62,827 nt of DNA. Origin: Candidatus Abyssobacteria bacterium SURF_17 (lineage in GTDB: Bacteria > Abyssobacteria > SURF-5). Below, piece after piece: positions 49,557 through 60,606 of the stretch; the first letter of the stretch is position 1, and every line of letters starts with the position of its first letter. Both the position numbers and the translations under genes were made by a program. The notes under the pieces were generated by a model. It did not search any database. It was not told the DNA's origin and was given only the letters and a program-made list of their open reading frames with translations. The DNA lies in contig QZKI01000080.1 of the NCBI GenBank assembly GCA_003598055.1, positions 1 to 62,827 of the forward strand, written 5' to 3'.

Positions 49557-50945
49557 TCAATCGAGCCAGTGGCAGATTCTGGCGCTGCAGAGGAAGATGG
49601 AGTTGTGCTTGATTTTCTTGAGGTACTCTTCGTACACGAATTTCGGGCTGTTATCGGGATTATGGCATGATTCGCACGTTTCCCGGGCTACCTCACCGTA
49701 CTTCTCATCCAGTGGCTCTTCGATGTGCTTGCTTCCCGGCCCATGGCAGTTCTCGCAGCCGACGTGCTCGAGCTCGGGTGTAAGCTCCGGCGCAATGAAA
49801 CCGGTCACGTACCCGAAACCGGTCGTATGGCAGCGGACGCACTCAGGGTCGTACTCGTGTTTCTTTTCGACAATCACCTCGAACGCATGCGCGTGCTTTT
49901 CCTTTCCGAATCGCCACATAGGCAGTGAATGGCATCGCTGGCAGCTCTTGTTCCCCGTGAATTTCACCTCTCCGTATTCGCTCCGAGGGTACGACTCAAG
50001 GAGCTTCTCAACCTTGAGCATTTGTTGATAATCGGCAAGCAGAGGGGACATCCGGGGGGAATCCGCAAAAGTTCCGGCGAGCTTGTGCGCGGCAAAAGAC
50101 TGAAGTTTTGCTTCTTTATCGGCCCACGCAAATCGTGCCGCGCCCACATGCATTCCTCTGGCGCCTGCGAACACAATAGGCACCTCGTTCACTATTGCAG
50201 GGGCCGCAAACGGGTCGTCTCCGCTGTGGCTGACGATTATGAGGTCTATCTGAGGTAAACGCTCGGCGAGCAATGCGGCTTCGTCCTCGTTCATATGCGC
50301 GAGCACAACGAGCAAGTCGGCCTTCTTGCGGAGTTGGGGAATGAGCCGCTTCAGTGTCGCCTCGTACTCCACGAAACTGATGCCGGGATTGATATTTTCG
50401 ATTTCCTCCTTGAATGAAGGAGAGATAATGCCGACGGCGATGCTCACGAGTTTGGTTCTGCCCACCGCTATTTCGCTGCGCGCATATTCCTGAAAGACGA
50501 GCTTCCCTTCGGCGTCCACGATATTGGCGCTTACGAAGGGAACACCGGTGAAATCGGCCACGTACTTCACGTAATCGAGCCCGAGAAGGAGGTCCTGCTC
50601 GCCCACATTCACGGCGTCGTAGCCCATCTCGGCCATGCCCTTCATCATGGTCTCGAACTTGAGCTCGGGCTGGCGCCCATAGGACGCATTCATGTCGCCG
50701 TTATCGAACAGCAGCACATTCGCACCGGCGCGGGCCGAGCGTACGTAGGTGTCTCGTCTGGGAAGACCTCCCAGTTGTTCCTCGCTTCACCCGCACGGCT
50801 CGAGGTAGCCGTTCACGTCGCCTGTGAACAGCACCGACACAGATGAAGTTTCATCCGGACGCGGGCTTAACCGGGAAGGGATGAGCAGGAGCAATGCGGA
50901 GGCAAGAACGCAGAAAATGTGGCCTTTTAGTCTTCGAAATTCCAT
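49557..50945 (-). CDS. Predicted selenoprotein: calcineurin/5'-nucleotidase-like domain with tetraheme cytochrome c domain
   Basis: A 462-residue exported protein if the in-frame UGA at 50787-50789 (residue 53) is read as selenocysteine; I treat the two flanking open frames as one gene. Residues 1-30 form a Sec signal peptide. Residues 35-260 resemble the UshA/SoxB calcineurin-like fold (FTGDVNGYLEPCG-U, LLFDNGDMNASYG, IVSHSGDD), but the usual NHE and GHxH metal motifs are degenerate. Residues from about 330 hold four CxxCH heme sites (CQRCH, CVRCH, CENCH, CESCH) like cytochrome c554. The sequence after the UGA keeps the family pattern SEEQLGGLPRR. A consensus promoter lies just upstream; the ATG at 50945 would give a nearly leaderless mRNA. 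Function may be periplasmic redox chemistry on a sulfur or phosphorus compound (inference). Confidence 0.75.
50758..50774 (-). promoter_or_regulatory. Putative bacterial SECIS hairpin
   Basis: On the minus strand CTGGGA-GGTCT-TCCCAG forms a 6-bp stem with loop GGTCT. The loop begins 18 nt after the UGA at 50787-50789, inside the coding region. I recall the same loop sequence and distance in E. coli fdhF, where SelB binds it. Lower-stem pairing is weak, as bacterial SECIS elements often are. Confidence 0.75.
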
Positions 50946-50955
50946 TCGGACGGTA

Positions 50956-50985
50956 ATTATAGCGAATGGCGACAACGAAAGTCAA
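50956..50985 (-). promoter_or_regulatory. Sigma70 promoter of the selenoprotein gene
   Basis: On the minus strand TTGACT (50985-50980) and TATAAT (50961-50956) are spaced 18 nt. The transcript would begin near 50949, only a few bases before the ATG at 50945. Confidence 0.65.
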
Positions 50986-51251
50986 CGTGCCCGGGCCTTG
51001 GCACGTGCGTGGCCAGGGCACTTCCCAGAATTTCTGCTGGAGAAATAGGTAAGTGTAGTGGCTGCTTTAAGATGGGTGAGGGCAAAGTGTGAAGAAGAGT
51101 CTCCACGAGGAAGAATGGCTGCCCTGAATCTACAAACCAGACAGGCAGGACCTAACCGGGGCAAGCCCGAGCAGGCGATGTTGCAGATGATGTTTAGGAT
51201 TGCAAGAAACTGGTTGACGATGTGGTGGAGAATGTTTTTTTGAAATGGCTC

Positions 51252-51280
51252 TTGACAGAATGAGGGTGGGATGTTATAAT
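51252..51280 (+). promoter_or_regulatory. Perfect consensus sigma70 promoter for rpoB
   Basis: TTGACA at 51252-51257 and TATAAT at 51275-51280, spaced exactly 17 nt. It lies about 120 nt upstream of the rpoB start at 51398. The 452-nt region 50946-51397 contains no ribosomal protein gene, so this promoter probably drives rpoB-rpoC and perhaps the following genes. The rest of the region is untranslated leader or noncoding. Confidence 0.85.
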
Positions 51281-51397
51281 TTAAGATTGCTTAATCCGTC
51301 TACGAGGTCTTCATGTCCCTTTTGTCAAGGTTGCACGCGTAAAGGACGTTAGATCCCGCTTTTTTTCACACAATCAAATCCACTTGGGGGCATACAC

Positions 51398-54300
51398 ATG
51401 GCATCTAAAAAAGCCACAGCGGCAGAGCGTTATTCTTTTGCTAAGATTCCAGACATAATAGAGCTTCCCAACCTGATTGAGATCCAGAGGGAATCATATG
51501 ACAATTTCCTCCAAATGGATAAACCGCCGGAGTCGCGCGCGAATGAGGGGCTCCAGTCGGTATTCACAGATGTGTTTCCCATTGTGTCGCACGACGGCCT
51601 GTCATCCCTCGAGTTCGTGAGCTATTCCCTCAGCCCACCGAAGTATTCCGTGACCGAATGCCAGAAACGGGGCATGACCTATGCCGCTTCCTTGAAGGCC
51701 AAGATACGGCTTGTTCTGTATGAAGAGGACCCGAGTGGCAAGAAGGTCCCTATTGCGATCAAAGAGCAAGATGTCTTTGTCGGCGAGCTCCCGCTTATGA
51801 CCGAAAAAGGAACGTTCATCATCAACGGGGCCGAACGCGTGGTAGTCAGCCAGTTGCACCGGTCACCCGGAGTGTGCTTTGAGGAAAAGCAGCATCCAAG
51901 CGGGCGCATGCTCCTCTCCGGCCGGATCATACCGTACCGTGGGGCATGGGTGGAATTCGAGTTTGATATCAATGACGTGCTGTACATGCACATTGACAGA
52001 CGAACGCGAATCGTTGCGACCGCGTTTCTGAGAGCGCTGGGATACGAGCCGGACGAGGATATTCTTGGGCTGTTTTACGAGTTCGAGCTGGTGAGACTCG
52101 GTCAGGTGAAGGCGATGACCGAGGGCTCCCGCTTTGACATCAACGAGCTCGTGGACCGCATCCTGGCGAAGGATGTCGTCGATGTGAGCACCGGTGAAGT
52201 CATTGCGCATTCGCGGGAAAAGATAACGCCGCGTCTGCTTGCCACGATGCAAGAGAAAGGCGTCAAAGAGGCATCGCTCATCAAGTTCAAGTCGCCCAAT
52301 GAGACAACGGCGCTGTTGAAGACGCTCGACGCGGACCACATGAAGACGACCACTGAGGCGCTCATCGAGGTATACCGGCGCATTCGGCCCGGCGACCCGG
52401 CGACCGTGAACACGGCCAAGACGCTATTCGAAAAGACGTTCTTCGACCCATCTCGCTACAATCTCTCTCCGGTCGGCAGATACAAGATAAACAGGAAGCT
52501 GAATCTCGACATCCCCATGGAGACGCTGACCCTGCGGCCGGAAGACGTGATTGAGACAATCCGCTATCTCCTGGAACTCAAGAGCGGCAAGGGCCAGATC
52601 GACGACATTGACCACCTCGGCAACCGCCGCGTTCGCTCCGTCGGCGAGCTGCTGGCCAATCAGATACGCATCGGGCTCGTCCGAATGGAACGCACCATCA
52701 AGGAACGTATGAACTTCCAGGAAATGGATGCGGTTACCCCGCAAAGCCTGATTAATCCGAAGCCCGTAAGCGCGGTCATAAAGGATTTCTTCGGGCGCAG
52801 CCAGCTTTCCCATTTCATGGACCAGACCAATCCGCTGGCCGAGCTCACCCACAAACGACGCCTGAGCGCACTCGGCCCGGGAGGCCTCAGCCGCGAGCGG
52901 GCAGGCTTCGAGGTGCGCGACGTGCACTTCACCCACTATGGCAGAATCTGTCCGGTGGAGACGCCTGAAGGGCCGAATATCGGGTTGATGGCGTCCTTGA
53001 GCACGTTTGCGCGTATCAACAAGTTCGGATTCCTCGAGACACCATACCGGAAAGTGGAAAAAGGGAAGGTCACCGACAGGGTCGAGTACCTTTCGGCGTA
53101 TGAGGAAGACCGCTACGTGATTGCGCAAGCAAACGCCCCCTTGGATCGGCACAACCGGTTCGTGAACGAGCTGGTGCTCTGCCGACACATGGGCGACTTC
53201 AAACTGATCTCCGGCGACAAGATTGACTACATGGATGTCTCGCCGAAGCAGCTCGTGAGCATAGCAGCGGCGCTTGTTCCATTTCTCGAGCACGACGACG
53301 CAAACCGCGCGCTCATGGGCTCCAACATGCAGCGTCAGGCCGTCCCGCTGCTCACGCCCGATGCGCCGCTCGTGGGAACAGGGCTCGAGTTCATCACGGC
53401 GAAAAACTCGGGCGCGGTCGTCGTCGCGCAGCACGCCGGCACCGTCGAGAGCGTTACCACGGAGCGAATCATCGTCAGACGGCGCAGCGGTACCGGCGCC
53501 GGAGACGGAGCGCAGGAAGACATCTATTGGCTGCACAAATTCGTCCGGTCCAACCAGGGCACGTGTATCAACCAGCGACCGATTGTACGGGAGGGTGACC
53601 GAGTCAAGAAGGGTGACATCATCGCTGACGGGCCCGCGACCTCCGGCGGCGAACTGGCTCTCGGCCAAAATGTATTGGTCGCCTTCATGCCGTGGGAAGG
53701 ATACAACTTCGAGGACGCCATCCTGGTAAGCGAGCGCCTTGTCAAGAACGATATCTTTACCTCCATCCATATCGAGGAGTTTGAGATAGAGGCACGGGAC
53801 ACCAAGCTCGGCCGCGAGGAGATAACGGCGGACATACCCAACGTCAGTGAAGAGGCTCTCAAAGACCTTGACGAAGATGGAATCATCCGCATTGGGGCGG
53901 AAGTTCAGCACGGGGACATACTCGTCGGCAAAGTCAGCCCCAAGGGCGAGACCGAGTTGGCACCCGAGGAAAAGCTGCTCAGGGCCATTTTCGGAGAAAA
54001 GGCCGAGAACGTGCGCGATTCATCGCTCAGGGTGCCCCCCGGAATCGAGGGCACAGTCATCGACGTAAAAGTGTTCTCTCGCAAAGAGCGCTCCCAAGGG
54101 GAAAAGGCCAAGGTCAGCGAAAAACGGGAACAGAAGAAGATCGAACAGCGGTATTCATACGAGATCATCCGGCTGCACGCCGAATGCATGGAGGCGGCCA
54201 AGAAGCTGCTCGACGGCGCGCGCGCGAGCAAGGATGTGATAGACGGCAAGACCGAAGACGTGGTCTTCAAACAGAGGCACATCATCCGCGGCGAAGACCT

Positions 54301-55264
54301 CGACAAGGCCGACTACGCGCATCTGTTCCAGCTCAAGGTCTCCGACAAGGACATCCAGGGAGGCCTCGAAAAACTCTTGTTCCAGACGCAGGAGCGGGAG
54401 AACCGGCTCCTTGCGGAAAAAGAGCAATCCCTCGAGTTGCTGAAAAAGGGCGATGAGCTGCCCCCCGGCGTGATCAAGATGGTCAAGGTATATGTGGCCG
54501 CCAAGCGCAAACTATCGGTCGGCGACAAGATGGCGGGAAGACACGGGAACAAAGGCGTTGTGGCGAAGATATTGCCCGAGGAAGACATGCCGTTTTTGCC
54601 CGACGGGACTCCGGTCGACGTCATCCTGAACCCGCTCGGCGTGCCTTCGCGAATGAACGTCGGCCAGATACTCGAGACGCACCTCGGCTGGGCCGCGCAG
54701 AAACTTAATATGCAGATGAGCTCGCCCGTTTTCAGCGGCGCAAGCGAACAGGAGATCAAGGCGTTCCTGAAGAAGGCGGGCCTTCCCGAAGACGGCAAGA
54801 CCCTGCTTTATGACGGCCGTGCAGGCCGGCCATTCGACCAGAAGGTTACTGTCGGGTATATCTATATGATGAAGCTCGCACACCTCGTGGATGACAAGAT
54901 ACACGCGCGCGCCATAGGACCCTATTCTCTCGTCACGCAGCAACCGCTCGGCGGGAAGGCGCAGTTCGGCGGACAGCGGTTCGGTGAGATGGAGGTATGG
55001 GCTCTCGAGGCATACGGCGCAGCCAACATCCTGCAGGAACTGCTGACAATAAAGAGTGACGACGTGACCGGCCGCGCCAAGGCGTACGAGGCCATAGTCA
55101 AGGGGCAGCAGCACCTCGAAACCGGCACGCCCGAGTCGTTCAATGTGCTCCTGAAGGAAATGCAGGGTTTGTGCCTCGACGTGCAAAAACTGAAGAAGGC
55201 GGAAAGCAGTAAGGAAGATACCCCGCCGCGCATCACGGACGCGCTCGGGGGAGACCTTTCCTGA
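51398..55264 (+). CDS. rpoB: DNA-directed RNA polymerase subunit beta
   Basis: The 1288-residue beta subunit of RNA polymerase. The rifampicin pocket is seen as [20 protein letters not shown] with [19 protein letters not shown], all residues of the susceptible type. Further landmarks are [36 protein letters not shown], the flap-region [20 protein letters not shown] and the C-terminal [21 protein letters not shown] lineage insertion rich in Lys/Gln lies near residue 905. ATG at 51398 follows GGGGG. rpoC begins 26 nt after the stop. rplK, rplA, rplJ and rplL are not upstream. Confidence 0.98.
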   Translation: MASKKATAAERYSFAKIPDIIELPNLIEIQRESYDNFLQMDKPPESRANEGLQSVFTDVFPIVSHDGLSSLEFVSYSLSPPKYSVTECQKRGMTYAASLKAKIRLVLYEEDPSGKKVPIAIKEQDVFVGELPLMTEKGTFIINGAERVVVSQLHRSPGVCFEEKQHPSGRMLLSGRIIPYRGAWVEFEFDINDVLYMHIDRRTRIVATAFLRALGYEPDEDILGLFYEFELVRLGQVKAMTEGSRFDINELVDRILAKDVVDVSTGEVIAHSREKITPRLLATMQEKGVKEASLIKFKSPNETTALLKTLDADHMKTTTEALIEVYRRIRPGDPATVNTAKTLFEKTFFDPSRYNLSPVGRYKINRKLNLDIPMETLTLRPEDVIETIRYLLELKSGKGQIDDIDHLGNRRVRSVGELLANQIRIGLVRMERTIKERMNFQEMDAVTPQSLINPKPVSAVIKDFFGRSQLSHFMDQTNPLAELTHKRRLSALGPGGLSRERAGFEVRDVHFTHYGRICPVETPEGPNIGLMASLSTFARINKFGFLETPYRKVEKGKVTDRVEYLSAYEEDRYVIAQANAPLDRHNRFVNELVLCRHMGDFKLISGDKIDYMDVSPKQLVSIAAALVPFLEHDDANRALMGSNMQRQAVPLLTPDAPLVGTGLEFITAKNSGAVVVAQHAGTVESVTTERIIVRRRSGTGAGDGAQEDIYWLHKFVRSNQGTCINQRPIVREGDRVKKGDIIADGPATSGGELALGQNVLVAFMPWEGYNFEDAILVSERLVKNDIFTSIHIEEFEIEARDTKLGREEITADIPNVSEEALKDLDEDGIIRIGAEVQHGDILVGKVSPKGETELAPEEKLLRAIFGEKAENVRDSSLRVPPGIEGTVIDVKVFSRKERSQGEKAKVSEKREQKKIEQRYSYEIIRLHAECMEAAKKLLDGARASKDVIDGKTEDVVFKQRHIIRGEDLDKADYAHLFQLKVSDKDIQGGLEKLLFQTQERENRLLAEKEQSLELLKKGDELPPGVIKMVKVYVAAKRKLSVGDKMAGRHGNKGVVAKILPEEDMPFLPDGTPVDVILNPLGVPSRMNVGQILETHLGWAAQKLNMQMSSPVFSGASEQEIKAFLKKAGLPEDGKTLLYDGRAGRPFDQKVTVGYIYMMKLAHLVDDKIHARAIGPYSLVTQQPLGGKAQFGGQRFGEMEVWALEAYGAANILQELLTIKSDDVTGRAKAYEAIVKGQQHLETGTPESFNVLLKEMQGLCLDVQKLKKAESSKEDTPPRITDALGGDLS

Positions 55265-55289
55265 TAGGGATACAGAGGGGGTAGAAACG

Positions 55290-58200
55290 TTGGCAGACTA
55301 CACGTTCACCAGCGGCGAGAGATTCGATGCGATCATGATCAAGGTTGCTTCGCCCGAGGTCATCCGGAAATGGTCTCGTGGCGAGGTCAAGAAGCCGGAA
55401 ACGATCAACTACCGCACGTTCAAACCGGAAAAGGACGGTTTATTCTGCGAAAAGATCTTCGGGCCGGTGAAGGACTGGGAATGCAGTTGCGGCAAGTATA
55501 AGAAAGTCAAGCATCGAGGGATTACGTGTGACCGGTGCGGCGTAGAGGTGACCGAGGCCCGGGTAAGACGTGAGCGGATGGGCCACATCACGCTGGCGTC
55601 ACCCGTATCACACATCTGGTTCTTCAAGACGACCCCGAGCTGCATCGGGAATCTGCTTGACCTGAGCGTCCGAACCCTCGAGAAAGTGCTCTATTTCGAG
55701 GAATACATCGTGATCGACCCCGGCAAGACGCCCTTGAAGAAAATGCAGACACTGTCAGAGGATGCCCATCGTAAGGCGCGCGAGGAGTTCGGCTACGAGT
55801 TTGAGGCAAAGATGGGGGCGGAAGCCATTAAGCAATTGCTCGAGGAGATCAACCTTGAGGAACTCTGCAAACAGCTCCATGCGGAGTTCAAAGAGTCGAA
55901 CTCAAAACAAAAGAAAAAGAAGATAAACAAGCGCCTTCGCATCGCCGAATCCATTCGTCTGTCCGGCAATCGGCCTTCATGGATGATACTCGACGTTATT
56001 CCAGTGATTCCGCCCGACCTGAGGCCGCTCGTGCCCCTCGAGGGGGGCCGCTACGCTACGAGCGACCTCAACGACCTCTACCGGCGTGTCATAAACCGGA
56101 ATAATCGCCTGAAACGACTGATCGAACTTAAGGCTCCCGAGGTCATCGTGCGAAACGAAAAACGGATGCTGCAGGAAGCCGTCGATGCCCTCTTCGACAA
56201 CGGCCGCCACGGACGCACCGTGCTCGGCGCAGGCAATCGCCCGCTCAAGTCCCTCAGCGACATGCTCAAGGGAAAGCAGGGACGGTTCCGTCAAAATCTG
56301 CTCGGGAAACGCGTCGATTACTCCGGCCGTTCGGTCATCGTCGTCGGCCCCGAGCTGAAACTCCATCAGTGCGGCCTGCCCAAGAAAATGGCGCTCGAGC
56401 TCTTCGAGCCCTTCATCATGCAGAAGCTGCGCGAACGCAACCTGGCAACCACCATCAAGGCCGCCAAGAAAATGATAGCGCAGGCGAAGCCCGAGATATG
56501 GGACATCCTCGAGGAAGTCATCAGAGAGCACCCGGTGCTGCTCAACCGGGCTCCGACGCTTCACCGACTCGGCATTCAGGCGTTCGAGCCGGTGCTCATT
56601 GAGGGCAAGGCGATCCGAATTCATCCGCTTGTTTGCGCTGCCTTCAATGCAGATTTTGACGGAGACCAGATGGCCGTGCATGTCCCGCTCTCGCCCGAAG
56701 CTCAGCTTGAAGCGCGCATCCTTATGCTCTCCTCGAACAATATCTTTTCGCCCGCAAACGGGCGGCCCATCATCACGCCCACACAGGACATGGTCCTTGG
56801 CATCTCCTACCTGACAAAGGAAAAGCCGGGCGCAAAGGGCGAGGGAAAGAGATATCGGGACAAGAACGAAGTGCTCATGGCGCTCGATGCAGGGGACGTT
56901 GACCTTCATGCGAAAATCACGGTGAAATTCAACGGCTCCGCGCTCGAGACCACTGCCGGACGGGTTGTATTCAATGACGGACTGCCCCCGGATCTCCCGT
57001 ACATGAATGCGGAGCTGAGCAAGGAGGACCTTGGCAAGCTCGTTATTGACTGTTACGACCGAATCGGTCACGACAAGACGGTGGAAGTGCTGGACCGGCT
57101 GAAAGAAATCGGATTCCGCGAAGCGACCCGCGCGGGGATCTCGCTCTCTGTGGAGGATATGATCATCCCGAGCGAAAAGAGAGCGCTCGTCGAACAGACG
57201 GAAAAGCTCGTCGAGGAAATCGATTATCAGTACCAGCGCGGCCTCATAACCGGCGGCGAGCGTTACAACAAGATCATCGATGCGTGGACTCACTGCACCG
57301 AGGAAGTCTCGGACAAGATGTTCGAAGAGCTCAAGAAGAGCCGCGACGGCTTCAACGGCATCTACCTCATGGCCAGCTCCGGCGCGCGGGGCAGCAAACA
57401 GCAGATCCGGCAGCTTGCAGGAATGCGCGGGTTAATGGCCAAGCCCTCGGGCGAAATCATCGAAAACCCCATTCGGAGCAATTTCCGCGAAGGCCTCAGC
57501 GTGCTCGAATACTTCATCTCCACCCACGGGGCGCGCAAGGGACTGGCTGATACCGCGCTCAAGACCGCCGACGCCGGCTACCTTACCCGACGCCTCGTCG
57601 ACGTTGCCCAGGATGTCATCATCAACGAGGTCGATTGCGGTACCCTCAACGGCACTACAGTGAGGGTGATGCTCGAGAGCAAGGAGCAGGTGGAACGTTA
57701 CAAGGAACGCATCATCGGCCGCGTCGCACTTGAGGACATCGTAGACCCGAAGAGCAAAGATGTGCTTGTTCAGGTTAACAGCGAGATTGATGAAAAGGCC
57801 GCCGACGAAATCGAGAAGCGGGGAATTGACTCCGTCCGCATTCGGTCCGTGCTCACGTGCGAATCTGAGCGCGGAGTATGCGTGATGTGCTACGGCCGCA
57901 ACCTCGCCATGGGCAAACTCGTGGAACAGGGTGAAGCGGTTGGCATCATTGCCGCTGAGTCCATCGGCGAGCCGGGTACCCAGCTCACGATGCGCACGTT
58001 CCATATCGGCGGCACCGCGAGCACGCAGGTCGAGCAATCCACCGTCCGCGTGGAGAGCTCGGGCACGGTCCAATACGTCGGCCTCCGCACCGTGAAAAAT
58101 AAGAGCGGCGAGACAGTCGCAGCCAGCCGAGGCGGCGACGTCATCATCGTCGGAGAAAACGAGCGGGAACTCGAGCGATACATAGTCCCGCCCGGCGCGA

Positions 58201-59363
58201 TCATTTTCTTCGAGGAGAAGGCCCACATCAAGAAGGGCGATCTGCTGACGCGATGGGACCCGTATATCCGCTCCATCGTCACAGAGACGGCCGGAAAGGT
58301 GAAATTCGAAGATATCATCGAGGGCATCACCATGCACGAGGAACTTGATGCGGCCACAGGCTCACGCAACCGCATCATCATCGAGCACAAGGAGGATAAG
58401 CATCCGCAGATAACGATCGTCGACGCGAAGGACCCTGAAAAGGTGCTCGATTTCTATACAATTCCCATTGGCGCTCATCTCTCCATCGAGGACGGCGCGC
58501 GCGTGTACGCGGGAGAAGTGCTCGCGAAAACACCGAGAAAATTCAGCAAGACCAAAGACATCACCGGCGGTCTGCCTCGCGTCGCCGAGCTCTTCGAAGC
58601 GCGCAAGCCCAAGGACCCGGCGATCATATCGGAGATCGACGGAATCGTCGAGCTGGGCGGATACCAGAAAGGCCTCCGCAAAATACGGATCATCCCCAAG
58701 AGCGGGAAAGAGCGCGAATACCTCCTCCCGCATGGGAAACACCTCAACGTGCACACCGGCGACAGAGTCGTTGCAGGCCAGCAGCTTAATGACGGCCCCA
58801 TCGTTCCCCAGGATATCCTTCGGGTATCGGGCGAAAAGAAATTGCAGGACTACCTGCTCACCGAGGTGCAAGAAGTTTACCGGTTGCAGGGTGTGAGGAT
58901 AAACGACAAACACATCGAAGTCATGATCCGGCAGATGCTCAAGAAGGTCAAGATAGAGAACCCGGGCGACACCAATTTTCTCACGAATCAGCAGGTGGAC
59001 AAAACGAAGTTCCGCGAGGAGAACGAGCGCGTCATGAAGGAAGGCGGCGAGCCTGCGTCGGCAAAACCGATCCTCCTTGGTATCACGAAGGCTTCTCTCG
59101 GAACCGACAGCTTCATCGCGGCCGCGGCCTTCCAGCAAACCACACGCGTACTGACCGAGGCGGCCATCAGCGGACGTGTCGACGACCTGAGAGGCTTGAA
59201 GGAAAACGTCATCATCGGTCACCAGATACCAGCAGGCACTGGCTCGAAGTTCTACAAGGGCTTTGATATAGAAGTGGAGCAACCCCTGTTCGCCTCCGAG
59301 CCTGCGAGCGGCGAGCAGAAGGATGGAGACTCTGGGGAACAGCCTCCGACAGAATCTGCTTGA
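55290..59363 (+). CDS. rpoC: DNA-directed RNA polymerase subunit beta'
   Basis: The 1357-residue beta' subunit, holding the active-site magnesium loop [16 protein letters not shown] (about residue 455). The N-terminal zinc ribbon is [20 protein letters not shown], and the second zinc site appears as [18 protein letters not shown]. The bridge helix/trigger region has [20 protein letters not shown] and [19 protein letters not shown]. The start is TTG at 55290 with GAGGGGG ahead, an uncommon start for this gene. The C-terminus is acidic and Glu/Gly rich. A 121-nt spacer separates it from rpsL. Confidence 0.98.
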   Translation: MADYTFTSGERFDAIMIKVASPEVIRKWSRGEVKKPETINYRTFKPEKDGLFCEKIFGPVKDWECSCGKYKKVKHRGITCDRCGVEVTEARVRRERMGHITLASPVSHIWFFKTTPSCIGNLLDLSVRTLEKVLYFEEYIVIDPGKTPLKKMQTLSEDAHRKAREEFGYEFEAKMGAEAIKQLLEEINLEELCKQLHAEFKESNSKQKKKKINKRLRIAESIRLSGNRPSWMILDVIPVIPPDLRPLVPLEGGRYATSDLNDLYRRVINRNNRLKRLIELKAPEVIVRNEKRMLQEAVDALFDNGRHGRTVLGAGNRPLKSLSDMLKGKQGRFRQNLLGKRVDYSGRSVIVVGPELKLHQCGLPKKMALELFEPFIMQKLRERNLATTIKAAKKMIAQAKPEIWDILEEVIREHPVLLNRAPTLHRLGIQAFEPVLIEGKAIRIHPLVCAAFNADFDGDQMAVHVPLSPEAQLEARILMLSSNNIFSPANGRPIITPTQDMVLGISYLTKEKPGAKGEGKRYRDKNEVLMALDAGDVDLHAKITVKFNGSALETTAGRVVFNDGLPPDLPYMNAELSKEDLGKLVIDCYDRIGHDKTVEVLDRLKEIGFREATRAGISLSVEDMIIPSEKRALVEQTEKLVEEIDYQYQRGLITGGERYNKIIDAWTHCTEEVSDKMFEELKKSRDGFNGIYLMASSGARGSKQQIRQLAGMRGLMAKPSGEIIENPIRSNFREGLSVLEYFISTHGARKGLADTALKTADAGYLTRRLVDVAQDVIINEVDCGTLNGTTVRVMLESKEQVERYKERIIGRVALEDIVDPKSKDVLVQVNSEIDEKAADEIEKRGIDSVRIRSVLTCESERGVCVMCYGRNLAMGKLVEQGEAVGIIAAESIGEPGTQLTMRTFHIGGTASTQVEQSTVRVESSGTVQYVGLRTVKNKSGETVAASRGGDVIIVGENERELERYIVPPGAIIFFEEKAHIKKGDLLTRWDPYIRSIVTETAGKVKFEDIIEGITMHEELDAATGSRNRIIIEHKEDKHPQITIVDAKDPEKVLDFYTIPIGAHLSIEDGARVYAGEVLAKTPRKFSKTKDITGGLPRVAELFEARKPKDPAIISEIDGIVELGGYQKGLRKIRIIPKSGKEREYLLPHGKHLNVHTGDRVVAGQQLNDGPIVPQDILRVSGEKKLQDYLLTEVQEVYRLQGVRINDKHIEVMIRQMLKKVKIENPGDTNFLTNQQVDKTKFREENERVMKEGGEPASAKPILLGITKASLGTDSFIAAAAFQQTTRVLTEAAISGRVDDLRGLKENVIIGHQIPAGTGSKFYKGFDIEVEQPLFASEPASGEQKDGDSGEQPPTESA

Positions 59364-59378
59364 CAAGGAGGCGCATGG

Positions 59379-59450
59379 TGAGTATACTTAAAGTCTGTGC
59401 CCCGGTGCGGGCAATCACTTGCATGTCGTTGGAAATGCGCTGGGTCATAA
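59379..59450 (+). CDS. Possible tiny cysteine-rich ORF between rpoC and rpsL
   Basis: A 23-residue frame from GTG 59379 (or ATG 59376) with four cysteines: [22 protein letters not shown] lies 6 nt before the GTG (3 nt before the ATG). Such a short frame may arise by chance, and the site could simply serve as a translational pause or leader for rpsL. I list it for its very strong ribosome site and zinc-ribbon-like spacing. Confidence 0.3.
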
Positions 59451-59484
59451 GGGAAAGGCCCAGCGAAGGAGTGGGAGAGAGAAG

Positions 59485-59856
59485 TTGCCCACAATAAGCC
59501 AATTAGTAAAAAAAGGGCGCACGAAGCCAAAAGCCAAGACAACTGCGCCCGCCCTGCAGCGATGCCCTCAGAGACGCGGCGTCTGCACCAGGGTCTACAC
59601 CGTGACTCCCAAGAAGCCTAACTCTGCCCTCAGGAAAGTGGCGCGGGTGCGGTTGACGAACGGGATAGAGATCACCACCTATATTCCGGGAGTCGGCCAC
59701 AATCTCCAGGAGCACTCGGTCGTGCTCGTGAGAGGCGGCAGAGTCAAGGACATACCAGGCGTCCGATACCACATCATACGGGGGACCCTGGACACCATGG
59801 GTGTCCAGGACCGCCGACGCGGACGTTCCAAGTACGGCGCCAAGCGGCCGAAGTAA
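59485..59856 (+). CDS. rpsL: 30S ribosomal protein S12
   Basis: The 123-residue ribosomal protein uS12 at the decoding centre. The start is TTG 59485 with GGGAGAGAG upstream, giving the normal N-terminus [17 protein letters not shown]; the frame is open upstream to 59419 but without family similarity. [18 protein letters not shown] and [19 protein letters not shown] are the typical blocks, including the lysines whose changes confer streptomycin resistance (wild type here). rpsG, fusA and tuf follow. Confidence 0.97.
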   Translation: MPTISQLVKKGRTKPKAKTTAPALQRCPQRRGVCTRVYTVTPKKPNSALRKVARVRLTNGIEITTYIPGVGHNLQEHSVVLVRGGRVKDIPGVRYHIIRGTLDTMGVQDRRRGRSKYGAKRPK

Positions 59857-59982
59857 AAGGCCGGAAGGCGCCCGTTCGGCACCACGTGGTTCTCTCACGC
59901 CGTGCCCGGAGTCGCGGAAGATTTCGAGATACGGAGTGAAGAGCGTACGTGATGCCGGTTTTTATTTTCAGGAGACAGGTAA

Positions 59983-60453
59983 ATGCCTCGAAGGAAAGCA
60001 GCCGTAAAACGTGAGCCGTCGCCGGACCCGAAGTACCACAGCCCGCTCGTGTCCGTTTTTGTCAACACGCTCATGCTGTGCGGCAAAAAAGGGCTCGCCG
60101 AGAAGATAGTCTACGACGCTCTTGAGCTGGCGGCCAAGAGGCTCAATGTCGAAGTGCTTGACGTGTTCCATAAAGCATTGAACAACGTGAAGCCCATCCT
60201 CGAGGTGAAATCGAGGAGAGTGGGCGGCTCCACGTATCAGGTCCCCGTCGAGGTGCGATCCGAGCGCAGAACCAGCCTGGCGATGCGGTGGATTATCCAG
60301 CACGCGCGGCAGCGTGGGGAAAAGACCATGCGCGAGAAGCTTGCAGGCGAGTTCATGGACGCTTATAAGGGCGAAGGAACATCCGTAAAGAAGAAGGAAG
60401 ATACCCATCGAATGGCGGAGGCAAACAAGGCATTCGCGCATTACCGGTGGTAA
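59983..60453 (+). CDS. rpsG: 30S ribosomal protein S7
   Basis: The 156-residue uS7, which nucleates assembly of the small-subunit head. Visible family blocks are [60 protein letters not shown] and [15 protein letters not shown]. The ATG at 59983 has the site GGAGACAG. The 126-nt spacer after rpsL has no gene. Confidence 0.97.
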   Translation: MPRRKAAVKREPSPDPKYHSPLVSVFVNTLMLCGKKGLAEKIVYDALELAAKRLNVEVLDVFHKALNNVKPILEVKSRRVGGSTYQVPVEVRSERRTSLAMRWIIQHARQRGEKTMREKLAGEFMDAYKGEGTSVKKKEDTHRMAEANKAFAHYRW

Positions 60454-60606
60454 TGGAGATTATTGAGGGAGCGCGCCGTCATCGGCGACAGCGCCGGGGG
60501 CGCGCGGCCTTTCATAATGAGTTGAATCATGAAAAGCGCAGCAGCAGGAAAATTGAATGGTAAGCGGAAGCCGCCCGCGGCCGAACTGGGGCACGCGCAG
60601 GCCACT

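Noticed and set aside
50787..50975. Treating the short N-terminal frame as a separate 62-residue gene and the rest as a frame from 50717
   Set aside because: The reading frame continues unchanged across the UGA with the expected motif, and a SECIS-like hairpin follows, so one gene fits better.
51058..51243. 61-residue frame upstream of rpoB
   Set aside because: No ribosome site and no recognisable domain; it lies just upstream of the rpoB promoter and looks like chance.
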